DNA of 64,000 nucleotides from an uncultured Aquimarina sp. (GCA_947498815.1 CANMLU010000019.1:30665-94664); one strand, 5' to 3'; positions 9,902 to 19,405 are shown, counted from the first letter of the stretch. Notes: a model not told the origin generated them from the letters alone. Program-made: numbers and translations.

Positions 9902-9947
9902 AAAGAATATATTGTAACTTTCACCAAATAAAGATAATCATACAGAT

Positions 9948-10829
9948 ATGAGTCATACAGATAAAATGCTTCGTGATGGAGCACTAAAAGGAAAAAACAT
10001 AGTAGTTACTGGTGGTGGTAGTGGTTTGGGAAAAGCAATGACCAAATATTTTCTGGAACTTGGAGCCAAAGTTGCCATTACTTCTCGTAATCTCGAAAAG
10101 CTTCAAAACACAGCCAAAGAACTTGAAGAAGAAACTGGAGGTACTTGTTTACCGTTACAATGCGATGTACGTCATTATGATCAAGTCGAAGCCATGAAAG
10201 ATGAAGTTTTAAAGGTATTTGGATCTGTAGACGTATTACTTAATAATGCCGCAGGAAATTTCATTTCTCCGACAGAACGTTTATCTGCAAATGCTTTTGA
10301 TACTATTATTGATATTGTATTGAAAGGAACCAAAAACTGTACTTTGGCTTTTGGAAAACATTGGATTGATACAGAATACAAAAATACGACGGTTCTTAAT
10401 ATAGTTACCACATACGCATGGACAGGATCAGCTTATGTAGTACCTAGTGCCACTGCAAAAGCAGGCGTACTTGCAATGACAAGATCATTGGCTGTAGAAT
10501 GGGCAAAATACGGAATGCGTTTTAATGCGATTGCACCTGGACCCTTCCCTACCAAAGGAGCATGGGATAGATTAATGCCCGGAGATTTAAAAGAAAAACT
10601 TGATATTACCAAACAAGTACCTTTAGGACGAGTAGGTAATCACCAGGAGCTTGCCAATCTTGCCGCATATCTGGTATCAGATTTCTCTGCATATCTAAAT
10701 GGTGAAGTAGTTACGATAGATGGCGGTGAGTGGTTAAAAGGAGCTGGTGAGTTTAACATGCTTGAACAAGTACCCGAAGAAATGTGGGACATGCTGGAAG
10801 CTTCAATTCGATCTAAAAACAAGAAATAA
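9948..10829 (+). CDS. 2,4-dienoyl-CoA reductase-type SDR
   Basis: A 293-residue short-chain dehydrogenase with the NADP-binding TGGGSGLG at residues 21-28 and NNAAGNF. Where classical SDRs have YxxxK, it has SATAK within VVPSATAKAG, and then EWAKYGMRFNAIAPGP. That Tyr-to-Ser exchange and the surrounding residues match the DECR group (mitochondrial 2,4-dienoyl-CoA reductase), which reduces dienoyl-CoA intermediates during beta-oxidation of polyunsaturated fatty acids. It is preceded by a palindromic operator, so expression is probably tuned to fatty-acid availability, and it is followed by a clear terminator, giving a monocistronic unit. Confidence 0.85.
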   Translation: MSHTDKMLRDGALKGKNIVVTGGGSGLGKAMTKYFLELGAKVAITSRNLEKLQNTAKELEEETGGTCLPLQCDVRHYDQVEAMKDEVLKVFGSVDVLLNNAAGNFISPTERLSANAFDTIIDIVLKGTKNCTLAFGKHWIDTEYKNTTVLNIVTTYAWTGSAYVVPSATAKAGVLAMTRSLAVEWAKYGMRFNAIAPGPFPTKGAWDRLMPGDLKEKLDITKQVPLGRVGNHQELANLAAYLVSDFSAYLNGEVVTIDGGEWLKGAGEFNMLEQVPEEMWDMLEASIRSKNKK

Positions 10830-10860
10830 CCTAGTTATTAACAATAATAAATGTACTTAG

Positions 10861-10890
10861 GACCATCGGCAAAGGCAGATGGTCTTTTTT
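10861..10890 (+). terminator. Rho-independent terminator after the dienoyl-CoA reductase
   Basis: GACCATC (10861-10867) pairs with GATGGTC (10878-10884) around a 10-base loop, followed by TTTTTT at 10885-10890. Confidence 0.8.
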
Positions 10891-10969
10891 ATCTCCTACT
10901 GTTAACATTTTTCATTTTTATAATATATAATAAATTGTATTTTTACTCCTTAAATCCAAATCTCCCCTC

Positions 10970-11734
10970 ATGGGTAAAATAATAGCAATTGCCAATCAAA
11001 AAGGTGGCGTAGGTAAAACTACCACTTCTGTAAATTTAGCAGCTTCTCTAGGCGTATTAGAGAAAAAAGTATTACTTATTGATGCAGATCCACAAGCCAA
11101 TGCGACTTCTGGACTTGGATTAGATGTTGACAGTATAGAAAAAGGTACATACCAAATTCTCGAGCATACATTGCGCCCAGAAGATGCAATTTTAGAAACC
11201 AGCTCTCCAAATGTGCATATCATACCTGCACATATTGATTTGGTGGCTATAGAAATTGAATTAGTTGACAAAGACGAACGAGAGTACATGCTTAAAAAAG
11301 CAATACAAGGGCTTAAATCTCAATACGATTATATCCTTATAGATTGTGCTCCCTCGCTTGGTTTACTAACATTGAACGCATTAACGGCTGCAGACTCTGT
11401 AATGATTCCTATTCAATGTGAGTATTTTGCCTTGGAAGGACTGGGTAAACTTTTAAATACTGTAAAAAGTGTTCAAAAAGTTCACAATCAACACCTAGAT
11501 ATCGAAGGATTATTATTAACCATGTATGATTCTAGATTACGATTGTCAAATCAAGTGGTCGAGGAAGTGCAAAAACACTTCAATGAGATGGTGTTTAAAA
11601 CAATCATTCAGAGAAATATACGTTTGAGTGAAGCACCAAGTTATGGTGAAAGTATTATTAATTATGATGCGTCTAGCAAAGGTGCAAGTAATTATTTAAG
11701 TTTGGCTCACGAAATTATAAAGAAAAATAGTTAA
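10970..11734 (+). CDS. parA: Chromosome-partitioning ATPase ParA/Soj
   Basis: ParA is the ATPase that, with ParB and parS sites, segregates newly replicated origins. The 254-residue length matches chromosomal ParA/Soj. The deviant Walker A KGGVGKTT at residues 11-18 carries the signature lysine, and IDADPQANAT (switch I) and YDYILIDCAPSLG (Walker B) follow. It lies behind a strong terminator and 6 bases before parB, so the two form an operon. No consensus parS palindrome was found by eye in this window, so the cognate centromere must lie elsewhere. Confidence 0.95.
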   Translation: MGKIIAIANQKGGVGKTTTSVNLAASLGVLEKKVLLIDADPQANATSGLGLDVDSIEKGTYQILEHTLRPEDAILETSSPNVHIIPAHIDLVAIEIELVDKDEREYMLKKAIQGLKSQYDYILIDCAPSLGLLTLNALTAADSVMIPIQCEYFALEGLGKLLNTVKSVQKVHNQHLDIEGLLLTMYDSRLRLSNQVVEEVQKHFNEMVFKTIIQRNIRLSEAPSYGESIINYDASSKGASNYLSLAHEIIKKNS

Positions 11735-11740
11735 GGATTC

Positions 11741-12649
11741 ATGGCGAAGGCAACAAAAAAACAAGCATTAGGCAGAGGATTATCGGCATTATTAAAGGAT
11801 CCCGATAATGATATTAAATCAGTTGAAGATAAAAATGCCGACAAGGTAGTCGGAAACATTATCGAACTGGAATTAGATAGTATTGATGTCAATCCTTTTC
11901 AGCCTCGTACAAGTTTTAATGATGAAACGTTACGCGAACTTGCGACCTCTATTAAAGAAGTCGGAGTAATACAACCTATTACGGTTCGTAAATTAGATTT
12001 TAATAATTTTCAATTAGTAAGTGGAGAGCGTCGTTTTCGGGCTTCCAAATTGGCTGGTTTAAAAACTATCCCCGCCTATATTCGTATTGCCAATGATCAG
12101 GAGTCTCTGACCATGGCTTTGGTTGAAAATATACAAAGGCAAGATCTAGATCCTATTGAAATTGCACTATCTTATCAACGCTTGATAGACGAAATAGACT
12201 TAACACAAGAACAATTAAGTGATCGTGTGGGTAAAAAAAGATCTACGATTGCCAATTATCTCAGATTATTAAAATTGGATCCAATCGTACAAACAGGAAT
12301 GCGTGATGGATTTATTTCTATGGGACATGGTCGAGCGCTTATCAATATTGAAGATCAACAGCAGCAATTGGAGATATACGAAAAAGTTATAGGAAATTCG
12401 CTATCTGTTCGCAACACTGAGAGTTTAGTTAGGTCTTTAAATAATAAAACGGAAAATTCGGCTACTGCAAAAGGAGCAAATTCTGGTACTCCAAAGCATA
12501 TTTTAAAAGGAGTTAAAGAATTCTCAGAATATTTTGGAGCAAAAATCGACATAAAGGTTTCCGGTAAAGGAAGTGGTAAATTAATTATCCCTTTTTCTTC
12601 AGAAGAAGATTTTAAACGCTTAAAGAAACTTATCAATAGTGAAGATTAA
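11741..12649 (+). CDS. parB: Chromosome-partitioning protein ParB
   Basis: A 302-residue ParB/Spo0J protein that loads on parS and spreads as a CTP-dependent clamp. It has the N-terminal ParA-stimulating LGRGLSALL, the CTP-binding ParB/Srx box with ERRFRASKLAG, and a helix-turn-helix around LSDRVGKKRSTIANYLRLLKL. The C-terminal dimerisation domain follows a Ser/Asn/Thr-rich linker. It follows parA by 6 bases and overlaps the DUF5683 gene by 11 bases. Confidence 0.95.
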   Translation: MAKATKKQALGRGLSALLKDPDNDIKSVEDKNADKVVGNIIELELDSIDVNPFQPRTSFNDETLRELATSIKEVGVIQPITVRKLDFNNFQLVSGERRFRASKLAGLKTIPAYIRIANDQESLTMALVENIQRQDLDPIEIALSYQRLIDEIDLTQEQLSDRVGKKRSTIANYLRLLKLDPIVQTGMRDGFISMGHGRALINIEDQQQQLEIYEKVIGNSLSVRNTESLVRSLNNKTENSATAKGANSGTPKHILKGVKEFSEYFGAKIDIKVSGKGSGKLIIPFSSEEDFKRLKKLINSED

Positions 12650-13229
12650 ATTCTTTTATATTATTTTTTTTGTACTGTTTTCTGTTCAGCATATTCATTC
12701 GCAAGAGAATGAAGAACTAAAAGTGACCACAGAAGATGTTAAGGTAAAAAAGAAGAAAAAAAAGAGAGAAAAAAAAATCCGCCCATATGAGCCTTTGGCT
12801 CCTGCAAGGGCAGCTTTTTACTCTGCTGTGCTACCAGGCCTTGGACAAGCATATACCAGAAAATATTGGAAAGTCCCAATCGTTTATGCTGCATTAGGAA
12901 CCGGAGTTTATTTTTATCTGGATAACAATAAGCAATATAATCGCTTTCGAGATATTTATAAACGAAGACTTGCAGGATTTACCGATGATGAATTTCCCGA
13001 TTTTACAGAAGATCAGTTAATTTCATTACAAGAACGTTTCCGAAGAGATCAAGAACTCTGGTTATTATTAACTGTAGCCGGTTATCTTTTAAATATTGTA
13101 GATGCTAATGTTACGGCACACCTACAACAATATAATGTCTCCAAAGATCTTACATTTAAACCAAAATTAAATTTTAACGAGTTCGATGCCAGACCAAATT
13201 ATGGTTTGTCATTGAGTTACAGTTTCTAA
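12639..13229 (+). CDS. DUF5683 domain membrane protein
   Basis: A 196-residue protein with a signal peptide, a very lysine-rich stretch at about residues 37-46, then the DUF5683 core (AFYSAVLPGLGQAYTRKYW, then KVPIVYAALGTGVYFYL) and a second hydrophobic segment WLLLTVAGYLLNIVDANV. The function of the family is not known. It starts with GTG inside the end of parB and precedes dapB by 42 bases. The parA-parB-DUF5683-dapB-lepB order is one I recognise as conserved in Flavobacteriia, and it points to envelope or cell-cycle housekeeping. Confidence 0.8.
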   Translation: MKIKFFYIIFFVLFSVQHIHSQENEELKVTTEDVKVKKKKKKREKKIRPYEPLAPARAAFYSAVLPGLGQAYTRKYWKVPIVYAALGTGVYFYLDNNKQYNRFRDIYKRRLAGFTDDEFPDFTEDQLISLQERFRRDQELWLLLTVAGYLLNIVDANVTAHLQQYNVSKDLTFKPKLNFNEFDARPNYGLSLSYSF

Positions 13230-13271
13230 GACATACGATCTTTTAAAAATATAAAACAACACCAACCAAAT

Positions 13272-13970
13272 ATGAAAATCGCGCTACTAGGATATGGCAA
13301 AATGGGGAAAACCATTGAGAAAATTGCAATACAAAGAGGCCATACCATTGTACTAAAAGTAGACAAAGATGACAGTCAATATGATGTCTCTGTTGCGGAT
13401 GTTGCCATTGATTTTAGTATTCCTTCAGCAGCGGTTAATAACATCACTAATTGTTTTAATGCCAATGTGCCTATAGTATCCGGCACTACAGGTTGGCTGG
13501 AATATTATGAGATGATCCTGGATTTATGTAAAGAAAAAAAAGGTGGTTTTATATACGCTTCAAATTATAGCCTTGGGGTGAATCTTTTCTTTGAACTCAA
13601 TAAAAAATTAGCAAAAATGATGAATCCAGTGGAAGGGTATAAAATTGCCATGGAAGAAATTCATCATACCGAGAAATTGGATGCACCCAGCGGCACAGCT
13701 ATTACGCTTGCCGAAGGTGTTATTGAAAACTCTGACAAAAAGCAATGGCAATTAGATCATGAAGACGAAAAAACAATTCCGATTACGGCTAAAAGAATTG
13801 ATAAAGTTCCTGGTACGCATACGGTAACCTACTCATCCGAGGTAGACGATATTGAAATCAAACATACTGCTCATAATCGAAATGGGTTTGCTCTTGGAGC
13901 AGTTGTGGCAGCAGAATGGTTAAAAGATAAAACAGGTGTTTTTACAATGAAAGACGTATTGGGGTTGTAA
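13272..13970 (+). CDS. dapB: 4-hydroxy-tetrahydrodipicolinate reductase
   Basis: DapB carries out the second committed step of the diaminopimelate/lysine pathway, supplying a peptidoglycan building block. The protein is 232 residues, slightly short for the family, as is usual in Bacteroidota. The N-terminal dinucleotide motif GYGKMGK sits at residues 7-13, and the catalytic segment EEIHHTEKLDAPSGTA provides the family His-His and Lys-x-Asp-x-Pro-Ser-Gly-Thr signatures. FALGAVVAAEWL lies near the C-terminus. It is followed by lepB after 54 bases. Confidence 0.95.
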   Translation: MKIALLGYGKMGKTIEKIAIQRGHTIVLKVDKDDSQYDVSVADVAIDFSIPSAAVNNITNCFNANVPIVSGTTGWLEYYEMILDLCKEKKGGFIYASNYSLGVNLFFELNKKLAKMMNPVEGYKIAMEEIHHTEKLDAPSGTAITLAEGVIENSDKKQWQLDHEDEKTIPITAKRIDKVPGTHTVTYSSEVDDIEIKHTAHNRNGFALGAVVAAEWLKDKTGVFTMKDVLGL

Positions 13971-14024
13971 AAAGTGTAACACTTAATGAATTAAAGGTAC
14001 TTATACTAAAAAATATATTTAAAG

Positions 14025-15602
14025 ATGATACTTACAGAATGGTTTATTTTTTTCTTCGTATTACAGGTGATTCACTTTCTGGGAACCTGGAAATTATATG
14101 TCAAAGCAGGTAGACAAGCATGGGAAGCTTTGGTTCCTGTTTATAATGCGGTTATTTTAATGAAAATTATAAATCGCCCTTGGTGGTGGGTTATACTCTT
14201 ATTTATACCTGTTATCAATGTAATCATGTTACCCGTACTTTGGGTGGAAACCATAAGAAGTTTTGGTAAAAATACAACTACCGATACTATTCTGGTCATT
14301 GTCACTCTTGGATTTTATATCTTTTATGTCAATTATATGCTTGATGTTACGTACATCGAAGATCGTGACTTAAAACCACGAACGGCTACTGGCGAATGGG
14401 TAAGTTCCATTTTGTTTGCTGTTGTTGCGGCTACCATTGTGCATACGTATTTTATGCAACCCTATACCATCCCTACTGGATCTTTGGAAAGAACTTTGCT
14501 GGTTGGGGACTTCTTATTTGTAAGTAAATTTCATTATGGAGCACGTACTCCAATGACTGCGGTATCTTTTCCAATGGTTCATGACACTATACCATTGGTA
14601 AGAACAAAATCGTATATGAGCAAGCCTCAATATCCATATTTTAGATTACCCGGTTTTCAAAAAATCAAACGAAACGATATTGTTGTGTTTAGTTGGCCTA
14701 TAGATACTGTAAGTAAGTTTAGGGATCGTTCTAATCTAGGACATTACAAACCCATTGATAAAAAATCGAACTATGTAAAGCGCTGTGTAGGTATTCCTGG
14801 AGATTCTTTATCGGTAGTTGATGGCTATGTATATATAAACGGAACAAAGAATGAACTACCAGAACGAGCTCAAGTACAATTCACATATACTGGAGACACA
14901 AAAGGTAGTAGCTTTAATCTTCAAAACTTATATGATCGTTATAGGATAAAAGCAAAAGATCCTCAAGAATTTGGATATAATGAACAGAGCTTTTATATTA
15001 AAGGAATGACTTCTGAGGCTGCTGCCAAGTTCAAAAACCACCCAAATGTATCTAGTATAAAGCGAATTGTTTCTCCGAAAGGTCAAAAAGATTCTAATAT
15101 TTTTCCTAATAATGGAAAAGTAAATTGGAATTCAGACAATTTTGGAGCGATTTATATTCCAGAGGCCGGCAAAACGGTAAAAATGGATCTTAAAAGTTTT
15201 TCGTTATATCGTAGAATCATCGAAGTTTATGAAGGGTCTGAATTAGGTATTGATAATAAACTTACCGTCAATGGCACACAAATATTGCTAAACGGAAAAC
15301 CAATAGATAGTTACACCTTTAAACAAGATTATTACTGGATGATGGGAGATAACCGTCATAATAGTGAAGATAGTCGCGTTTGGGGATATGTACCGGCAAA
15401 CCATGTTGTAGGTAAACCTGTTTTTGTATGGTTTAGTTGGGACACCAATGCAAAAGGCCTTTTAAATAAAATACGATGGGAACGCATGTTTACAACGGTC
15501 GGTGGAAGTGGACAGCCTGTATCCTATTTTAAATACTTTCTTATCCTGATGGCCGGTTGGATTATTTACGGTCAGTATCGCAAAAGGAAAAAAAACGCAT
15601 AA
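14025..15602 (+). CDS. lepB: Signal peptidase I, enlarged Bacteroidota form
   Basis: Signal peptidase I removes Sec and Tat signal peptides at the outer face of the inner membrane. The catalytic dyad is visible as Ser153 in YTIPTGSLERTL and Lys252 in NYVKRCVGIPGDS; box E is GDNRHNSEDSRVWG. At 525 residues it is about twice the size of many bacterial enzymes. Several hydrophobic segments precede the catalytic Ser (roughly 2-20, 54-74, 85-105 and 126-144), an insertion of about 150 residues separates Lys252 from box E, and a C-terminal membrane segment is present. It is probably in one operon with the dapB and wbqC neighbours. Confidence 0.93.
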   Translation: MILTEWFIFFFVLQVIHFLGTWKLYVKAGRQAWEALVPVYNAVILMKIINRPWWWVILLFIPVINVIMLPVLWVETIRSFGKNTTTDTILVIVTLGFYIFYVNYMLDVTYIEDRDLKPRTATGEWVSSILFAVVAATIVHTYFMQPYTIPTGSLERTLLVGDFLFVSKFHYGARTPMTAVSFPMVHDTIPLVRTKSYMSKPQYPYFRLPGFQKIKRNDIVVFSWPIDTVSKFRDRSNLGHYKPIDKKSNYVKRCVGIPGDSLSVVDGYVYINGTKNELPERAQVQFTYTGDTKGSSFNLQNLYDRYRIKAKDPQEFGYNEQSFYIKGMTSEAAAKFKNHPNVSSIKRIVSPKGQKDSNIFPNNGKVNWNSDNFGAIYIPEAGKTVKMDLKSFSLYRRIIEVYEGSELGIDNKLTVNGTQILLNGKPIDSYTFKQDYYWMMGDNRHNSEDSRVWGYVPANHVVGKPVFVWFSWDTNAKGLLNKIRWERMFTTVGGSGQPVSYFKYFLILMAGWIIYGQYRKRKKNA

Positions 15603-15647
15603 GACAATTTGTCTAACTAAACATTACTCTAAATTAGTTTAGTAACA

Positions 15648-16271
15648 GTGAATACTACTCTACTCCATCCAATGTATTTTGGTTCCATAGCGCAATACGC
15701 TGTTATGGCACAATCAGAATCTATTGTTTTCGAAAATGAAGACAATTATCAAAAACAAACCTATCGCAACCGTACTTATATTTATGGAGCGAACGGAAAG
15801 TTATTATTGAGCATTCCCATAAAACATATAGGTAAATATAATAGGCAATTATATAAGGATGTACGAATAGAGAATGATTTTCCGTGGCAGGCACAGCATT
15901 GGAAATCCTTGGAAACGGCCTATAGAACCTCGCCTTTTTTTGAATACTATGAAGATGAGTTCGCTCCATTATTTGAAAAACCCAAAGAATTTCTCTTGGA
16001 TTTTAATTATGAATGCATGCAAGCGGTTATAGACTGCCTTCAGCTGGAATGTTCCTTTACCAAAACCAATGAATATTTCAGAAAACCCAATGATGTAAAT
16101 GATCTAAGACGTTTGATTGATGCCAAAAAGGAAAAACCCTATAATTTATCATCTTATATCCAGGTTTTTGAAGATAAACATGGGTTTATCGGTAATCTTT
16201 CTATTTTGGATTTATTGTTTAATGAAGGAACCAATGCACTTACTTATTTAGAGAATCAAAAGATTTTTTAA
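15648..16271 (+). CDS. WbqC-like family protein
   Basis: A 207-residue protein with the family opening LLHPMYFGSIAQYAVMAQ and the NRTYIYGANGKLLLSIPI segment. WbqC-like proteins are found in polysaccharide loci of other bacteria, but their reaction is unknown. The likely start is GTG 15648, because no suitable ATG occurs before the conserved N-terminus. The stop overlaps the ATG of the next gene by one base (TAATG), which indicates translational coupling to the DUF6122 membrane protein. Confidence 0.85.
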   Translation: MNTTLLHPMYFGSIAQYAVMAQSESIVFENEDNYQKQTYRNRTYIYGANGKLLLSIPIKHIGKYNRQLYKDVRIENDFPWQAQHWKSLETAYRTSPFFEYYEDEFAPLFEKPKEFLLDFNYECMQAVIDCLQLECSFTKTNEYFRKPNDVNDLRRLIDAKKEKPYNLSSYIQVFEDKHGFIGNLSILDLLFNEGTNALTYLENQKIF

Positions 16272-16579
16272 TGATTCGACCGATCATACATTACGGGCTT
16301 CACCTAGTAATTCCCTTATTGATTGCAATACTTTTTTTTCCGAAGCAATGGAAAAAAACATACCTTCTATTTTTGTGTGCAATGTTTATTGATCTTGATC
16401 ACTTAATAGCAGCGCCCATTTTTGATCCAAACCGTTGTAGTATAGGATATCATCCTTTACATAGCTATTATGCTATTTTTGGGTATATAGCACTATTATT
16501 TTTTCCTAAAACAAGAATCATTGGCTTCGCATTACTTTGGCACATCGTCACTGATTGGGTAGATTGCTGGATGATGTAA
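16271..16579 (+). CDS. DUF6122 small membrane protein
   Basis: A 102-residue protein with three or four hydrophobic helices. Histidine and aspartate pairs lie at the membrane boundaries: IHYGLH at the N-terminus, FIDLDHLIA in the middle, YHPLHSYY, and LLWHIVTDWVD at the C-terminus. The spaced His and Asp residues resemble those of the YdjM-type membrane hydrolases, although no activity is established for DUF6122. It is coupled to the WbqC gene by a TAATG overlap. Confidence 0.8.
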   Translation: MIRPIIHYGLHLVIPLLIAILFFPKQWKKTYLLFLCAMFIDLDHLIAAPIFDPNRCSIGYHPLHSYYAIFGYIALLFFPKTRIIGFALLWHIVTDWVDCWMM

Positions 16580-16669
16580 ATACGGTTTACACTTTCATTT
16601 CCAAAATATTGATTACATTTATTGTAAGCACAACGACAATAAACATATTTTTTAATGTATTCTTTATCT

Positions 16670-17452
16670 ATGAACAGATTTATATTTTTTATCGTATTTT
16701 TTGCCTTACTTTCCTGTGGAAAACAATCGCAAAAATCCAAAAACAATGTTGATCAACAAGTAGCAAAACAAGAGACTCCAATCATTCAAATAGACCTAAA
16801 AAGGTCTGACTCTATATCCATTGATACGGAATTAGCAAGTAAACTTTCTAAAAAGGAGATTTCATCAATTTTTACAAGAAGAAAAGAAAATCAGGTAGGT
16901 ATTTCAAACACTATTTACCAGGCATATTCTTATAAAGATAAATCTGGTGAGTATTTCTTGGTACTAACAGACCATATGAAAGGACTAAATGATGAAAAAG
17001 ACACCCTCTACGATAATATTTATGCAGTTAATGTAACTAACAAAAATAATCAGTTTAAAAAGAGATCTACCATCCAGGATAAAATAGATGAAGATTGGGA
17101 AACATCCATTGGCTTTTGGAACAGGTACTCCGAAATATCAGATTTTGATAATGATGGTCTTGTAGATCTTATCGTAGTGTATGGCACTATGGGTCAAGAT
17201 ATGCACACCGATGGTAGAGTTAGAATCTTAACATATCATGGTAAAAAAAGAATAACGATCAAACATCAAAACAGCGACTTTGGTGACGGAAGGGTTACCC
17301 AAATCAATTCAAAGTTTTATTTATTGCCCACACCAATACAACAAAAGGTGAAAGAAAAAATAAGACTTATGATAAGAAACGGACACGCTGTTTTTTCACA
17401 AGATTGGGAAAAGAAAATGAAAAAGGAAGCCGTGCGTATAGAAGGTGAGTAA
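16670..17452 (+). CDS. Hypothetical lipoprotein
   Basis: The start at ATG 16670 gives MNRFIFFIVFFALLSCGK, a short SPII signal with lipobox Leu-Leu-Ser-Cys; an in-frame ATG at 16655 is the alternative. The mature part begins with a Gln/Lys-rich linker, and near the middle holds ISDFDNDGLVDLIVVYG, an Asp-rich calcium-loop-like motif reminiscent of FG-GAP/dockerin-type loops. The rest has no recognised domain. It may belong to a flavobacterial lipoprotein family linked by name to surface polysaccharide, but I cannot confirm that. It converges on the EEP hydrolase gene. Confidence 0.65.
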   Translation: MNRFIFFIVFFALLSCGKQSQKSKNNVDQQVAKQETPIIQIDLKRSDSISIDTELASKLSKKEISSIFTRRKENQVGISNTIYQAYSYKDKSGEYFLVLTDHMKGLNDEKDTLYDNIYAVNVTNKNNQFKKRSTIQDKIDEDWETSIGFWNRYSEISDFDNDGLVDLIVVYGTMGQDMHTDGRVRILTYHGKKRITIKHQNSDFGDGRVTQINSKFYLLPTPIQQKVKEKIRLMIRNGHAVFSQDWEKKMKKEAVRIEGE

Positions 17453-17478
17453 GGTCAAAAAAATACAGCAACCTATAA

Positions 17479-18495
17479 TCACAACTTTACTCTTGATGAT
17501 ATAGGATAATGATCAGAGAGTTCTTCTTTAAAAGTTTGAAACCCTAGAACATCAATTTCTTTGGGTATCAATATAAAATCTATTCGTACGGGAAATAAGT
17601 CAAACTCAAAAGTTTTACCAAAACCACTTCCCTCCTCTTTAAAGGTATCTATAAGTCCCTCGGACTTCACTTTATTATACACATATGAATATGCAGTATT
17701 ATTAAAATCTCCCATTACAATATTTTTGTAAGGCGAGGTTTTCATATGCTCAATCAATAGATCGACTTGTTCTTGCTGTCGTTCAAAAGAGATCTGTACT
17801 CTTTTTAGTAGTTTTTGTGAATCTTTGGTATCTAATCTATCTGTATTAGAACTTATTTTATGGGATTGTAGATGTACATTATAAACCCTCACGGTATCGT
17901 TATGAATAGTAATGTCCGAAAAAATAATATTATTGGCCGTACCTTTAAACTGTAACGATCCTTCATCAATTATCGGGAATCTTGAAAAAATCACCAGTGC
18001 CAACTCTCCATTATCATTATTAAAATTCTGATATGTATATTGAAATTGGCTAAAATCAACATCGGGATTATTATAAAATTCCTGTGCACAGAAAATATCT
18101 GCGTTTTGTCCTTTTACAAATTTTGATATATCCTGGGGAATAGATTTCGAATCGATCCAATCAAAACGATTAAAACTTCTCACATTAAAACTCAATAAGG
18201 AGATTCCTTCTTCTTCTTCATTTGTCGACTTTCCTCCTAACTTATATAGTGAAGATATATGAGATATTCCAAAAACAAGAACTACCAGAGAGAGTATCAA
18301 TTTCTTATCCATTTGGATGACCCAATACAATAAGAACAGCACATTAATAATTATTAAGATAGGTACCGCAAGGCTTAAAACAGACAATAACGGAAATGTT
18401 TTTGGAGACACATATGGTAATAGGTAGGACATCAATAGCGCAAAAGCAACTAGAGAATTAATAATAAAAACAATTTTATTAATCAGCCTACTCAT
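17479..18495 (-). CDS. Endonuclease/exonuclease/phosphatase family membrane protein
   Basis: A 338-residue protein with about three N-terminal transmembrane helices in the first 85 residues, followed by an EEP-fold domain. The fold is indicated by LLSFNVRSFNR, the metal-binding Glu in FCAQEFYNN, VYNVHLQSH, VMGDFNNTAYS (catalytic Asp-x-Asn) and the terminal SDHYPISSRV with the catalytic Asp-His pair. The substrate is unknown; the membrane anchor suggests a periplasmic or membrane-lipid phosphodiester rather than DNA. It follows two rhomboid genes on the same strand with only 7 bases between, which suggests one operon with mutL. Confidence 0.85.
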   Translation of the reverse strand: MSRLINKIVFIINSLVAFALLMSYLLPYVSPKTFPLLSVLSLAVPILIIINVLFLLYWVIQMDKKLILSLVVLVFGISHISSLYKLGGKSTNEEEEGISLLSFNVRSFNRFDWIDSKSIPQDISKFVKGQNADIFCAQEFYNNPDVDFSQFQYTYQNFNNDNGELALVIFSRFPIIDEGSLQFKGTANNIIFSDITIHNDTVRVYNVHLQSHKISSNTDRLDTKDSQKLLKRVQISFERQQEQVDLLIEHMKTSPYKNIVMGDFNNTAYSYVYNKVKSEGLIDTFKEEGSGFGKTFEFDLFPVRIDFILIPKEIDVLGFQTFKEELSDHYPISSRVKL

Positions 18496-18502
18496 ATCGC
18501 CT

Positions 18503-19405
18503 TTATTCCTTACCCGCTTTAAACAAAAAGTCTTTTTCTTCTTTTGTTAAACTTTCATACCCACTTTTACTGATTTTATCCAGAATCGCATCAATTTGTT
18601 TTTGGTTTGGGTTTTTTACTGAAGAAGTTCTTGTGGTTTTGGTGGTCTTCTTATGAGTTTTTGATTTATGAACAGTTTTCAAAGGGCTTTTCTTCTTTGA
18701 AGTAAACATATTTGCAAAACCATCCATGAGTTTCTCAAACCAAGAACCAATATCATTTCCTTTTTTAAGCTGCACGGCATACAAATAACCAAACAATGCA
18801 CCTCCCAAATGTGCTATATGCCCACCAGCGTTACTCACTGGGATTTGAACAATATCTAAAATCACAAAAAAAGCAGCTATCCACCAAAACTTAACACTTC
18901 CCAAAAAGAGCAAACGTATTGTCATATAGGGAATATATGTAGCAATAGCAATCAAGATTGCCATAACTGAAGCAGAGGCTCCAAGGAGATATGAATTTCC
19001 GACTTGAGAAAAAGCAGGAAACAAATTATAAGAAACCATATAGAGTAATGCTCCAAAAACAGCTCCCAAAAAATAAACGGTCAATGCTCTTTTACCAGAT
19101 ATATATTGTATAAAATACCTTCCGGCAAAGTACAAAATAATCATATTGGATGCCAGATGCCAGATACCGCTATGCAAAAATGCATAGGTAAAAATAGTCC
19201 AGGGTTTGGTAATAAATTCATTAACTTCTTTTGGAAAAACAAACCAATCCAACAATGAACTATTTTCTGCCCCAAACAAAAAAGTAAATGTTCTAAGCAA
19301 ATAAAAGGATACAAATATCAGAACGTTGATTACGATCAACTTCTCAATAACTGTAATCGTCTTAAATTTTATTTTTAAATCTTCTAGTAACGACATCAAT
19401 TCCAA
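18503..19405 (-). CDS. Rhomboid family intramembrane serine protease (second of pair)
   Basis: A 300-residue polytopic protein with the rhomboid catalytic dyad: Ser144 in LGASASVM, where the usual GxSG reads GASA, and His199 in GGHIAHLGGALFGY. The WHLASNMIILYFAGRYF helix carries the family His and Asn oxyanion residues. A basic C-terminal tail rich in Lys, Thr and Ser (about 237-265) and a soluble end extend beyond the six-helix core. It overlaps the upstream rhomboid by 10 bases, so the two are translated together. Natural substrates are not predictable. Confidence 0.9.
   Translation of the reverse strand: MELMSLLEDLKIKFKTITVIEKLIVINVLIFVSFYLLRTFTFLFGAENSSLLDWFVFPKEVNEFITKPWTIFTYAFLHSGIWHLASNMIILYFAGRYFIQYISGKRALTVYFLGAVFGALLYMVSYNLFPAFSQVGNSYLLGASASVMAILIAIATYIPYMTIRLLFLGSVKFWWIAAFFVILDIVQIPVSNAGGHIAHLGGALFGYLYAVQLKKGNDIGSWFEKLMDGFANMFTSKKKSPLKTVHKSKTHKKTTKTTRTSSVKNPNQKQIDAILDKISKSGYESLTKEEKDFLFKAGKE

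Noticed and set aside
10970-12649. Plasmid or integrated plasmid partition locus
   Set aside because: parA and parB are of chromosomal type, with dapB and lepB behind them, and no replication initiator or plasmid gene is present.
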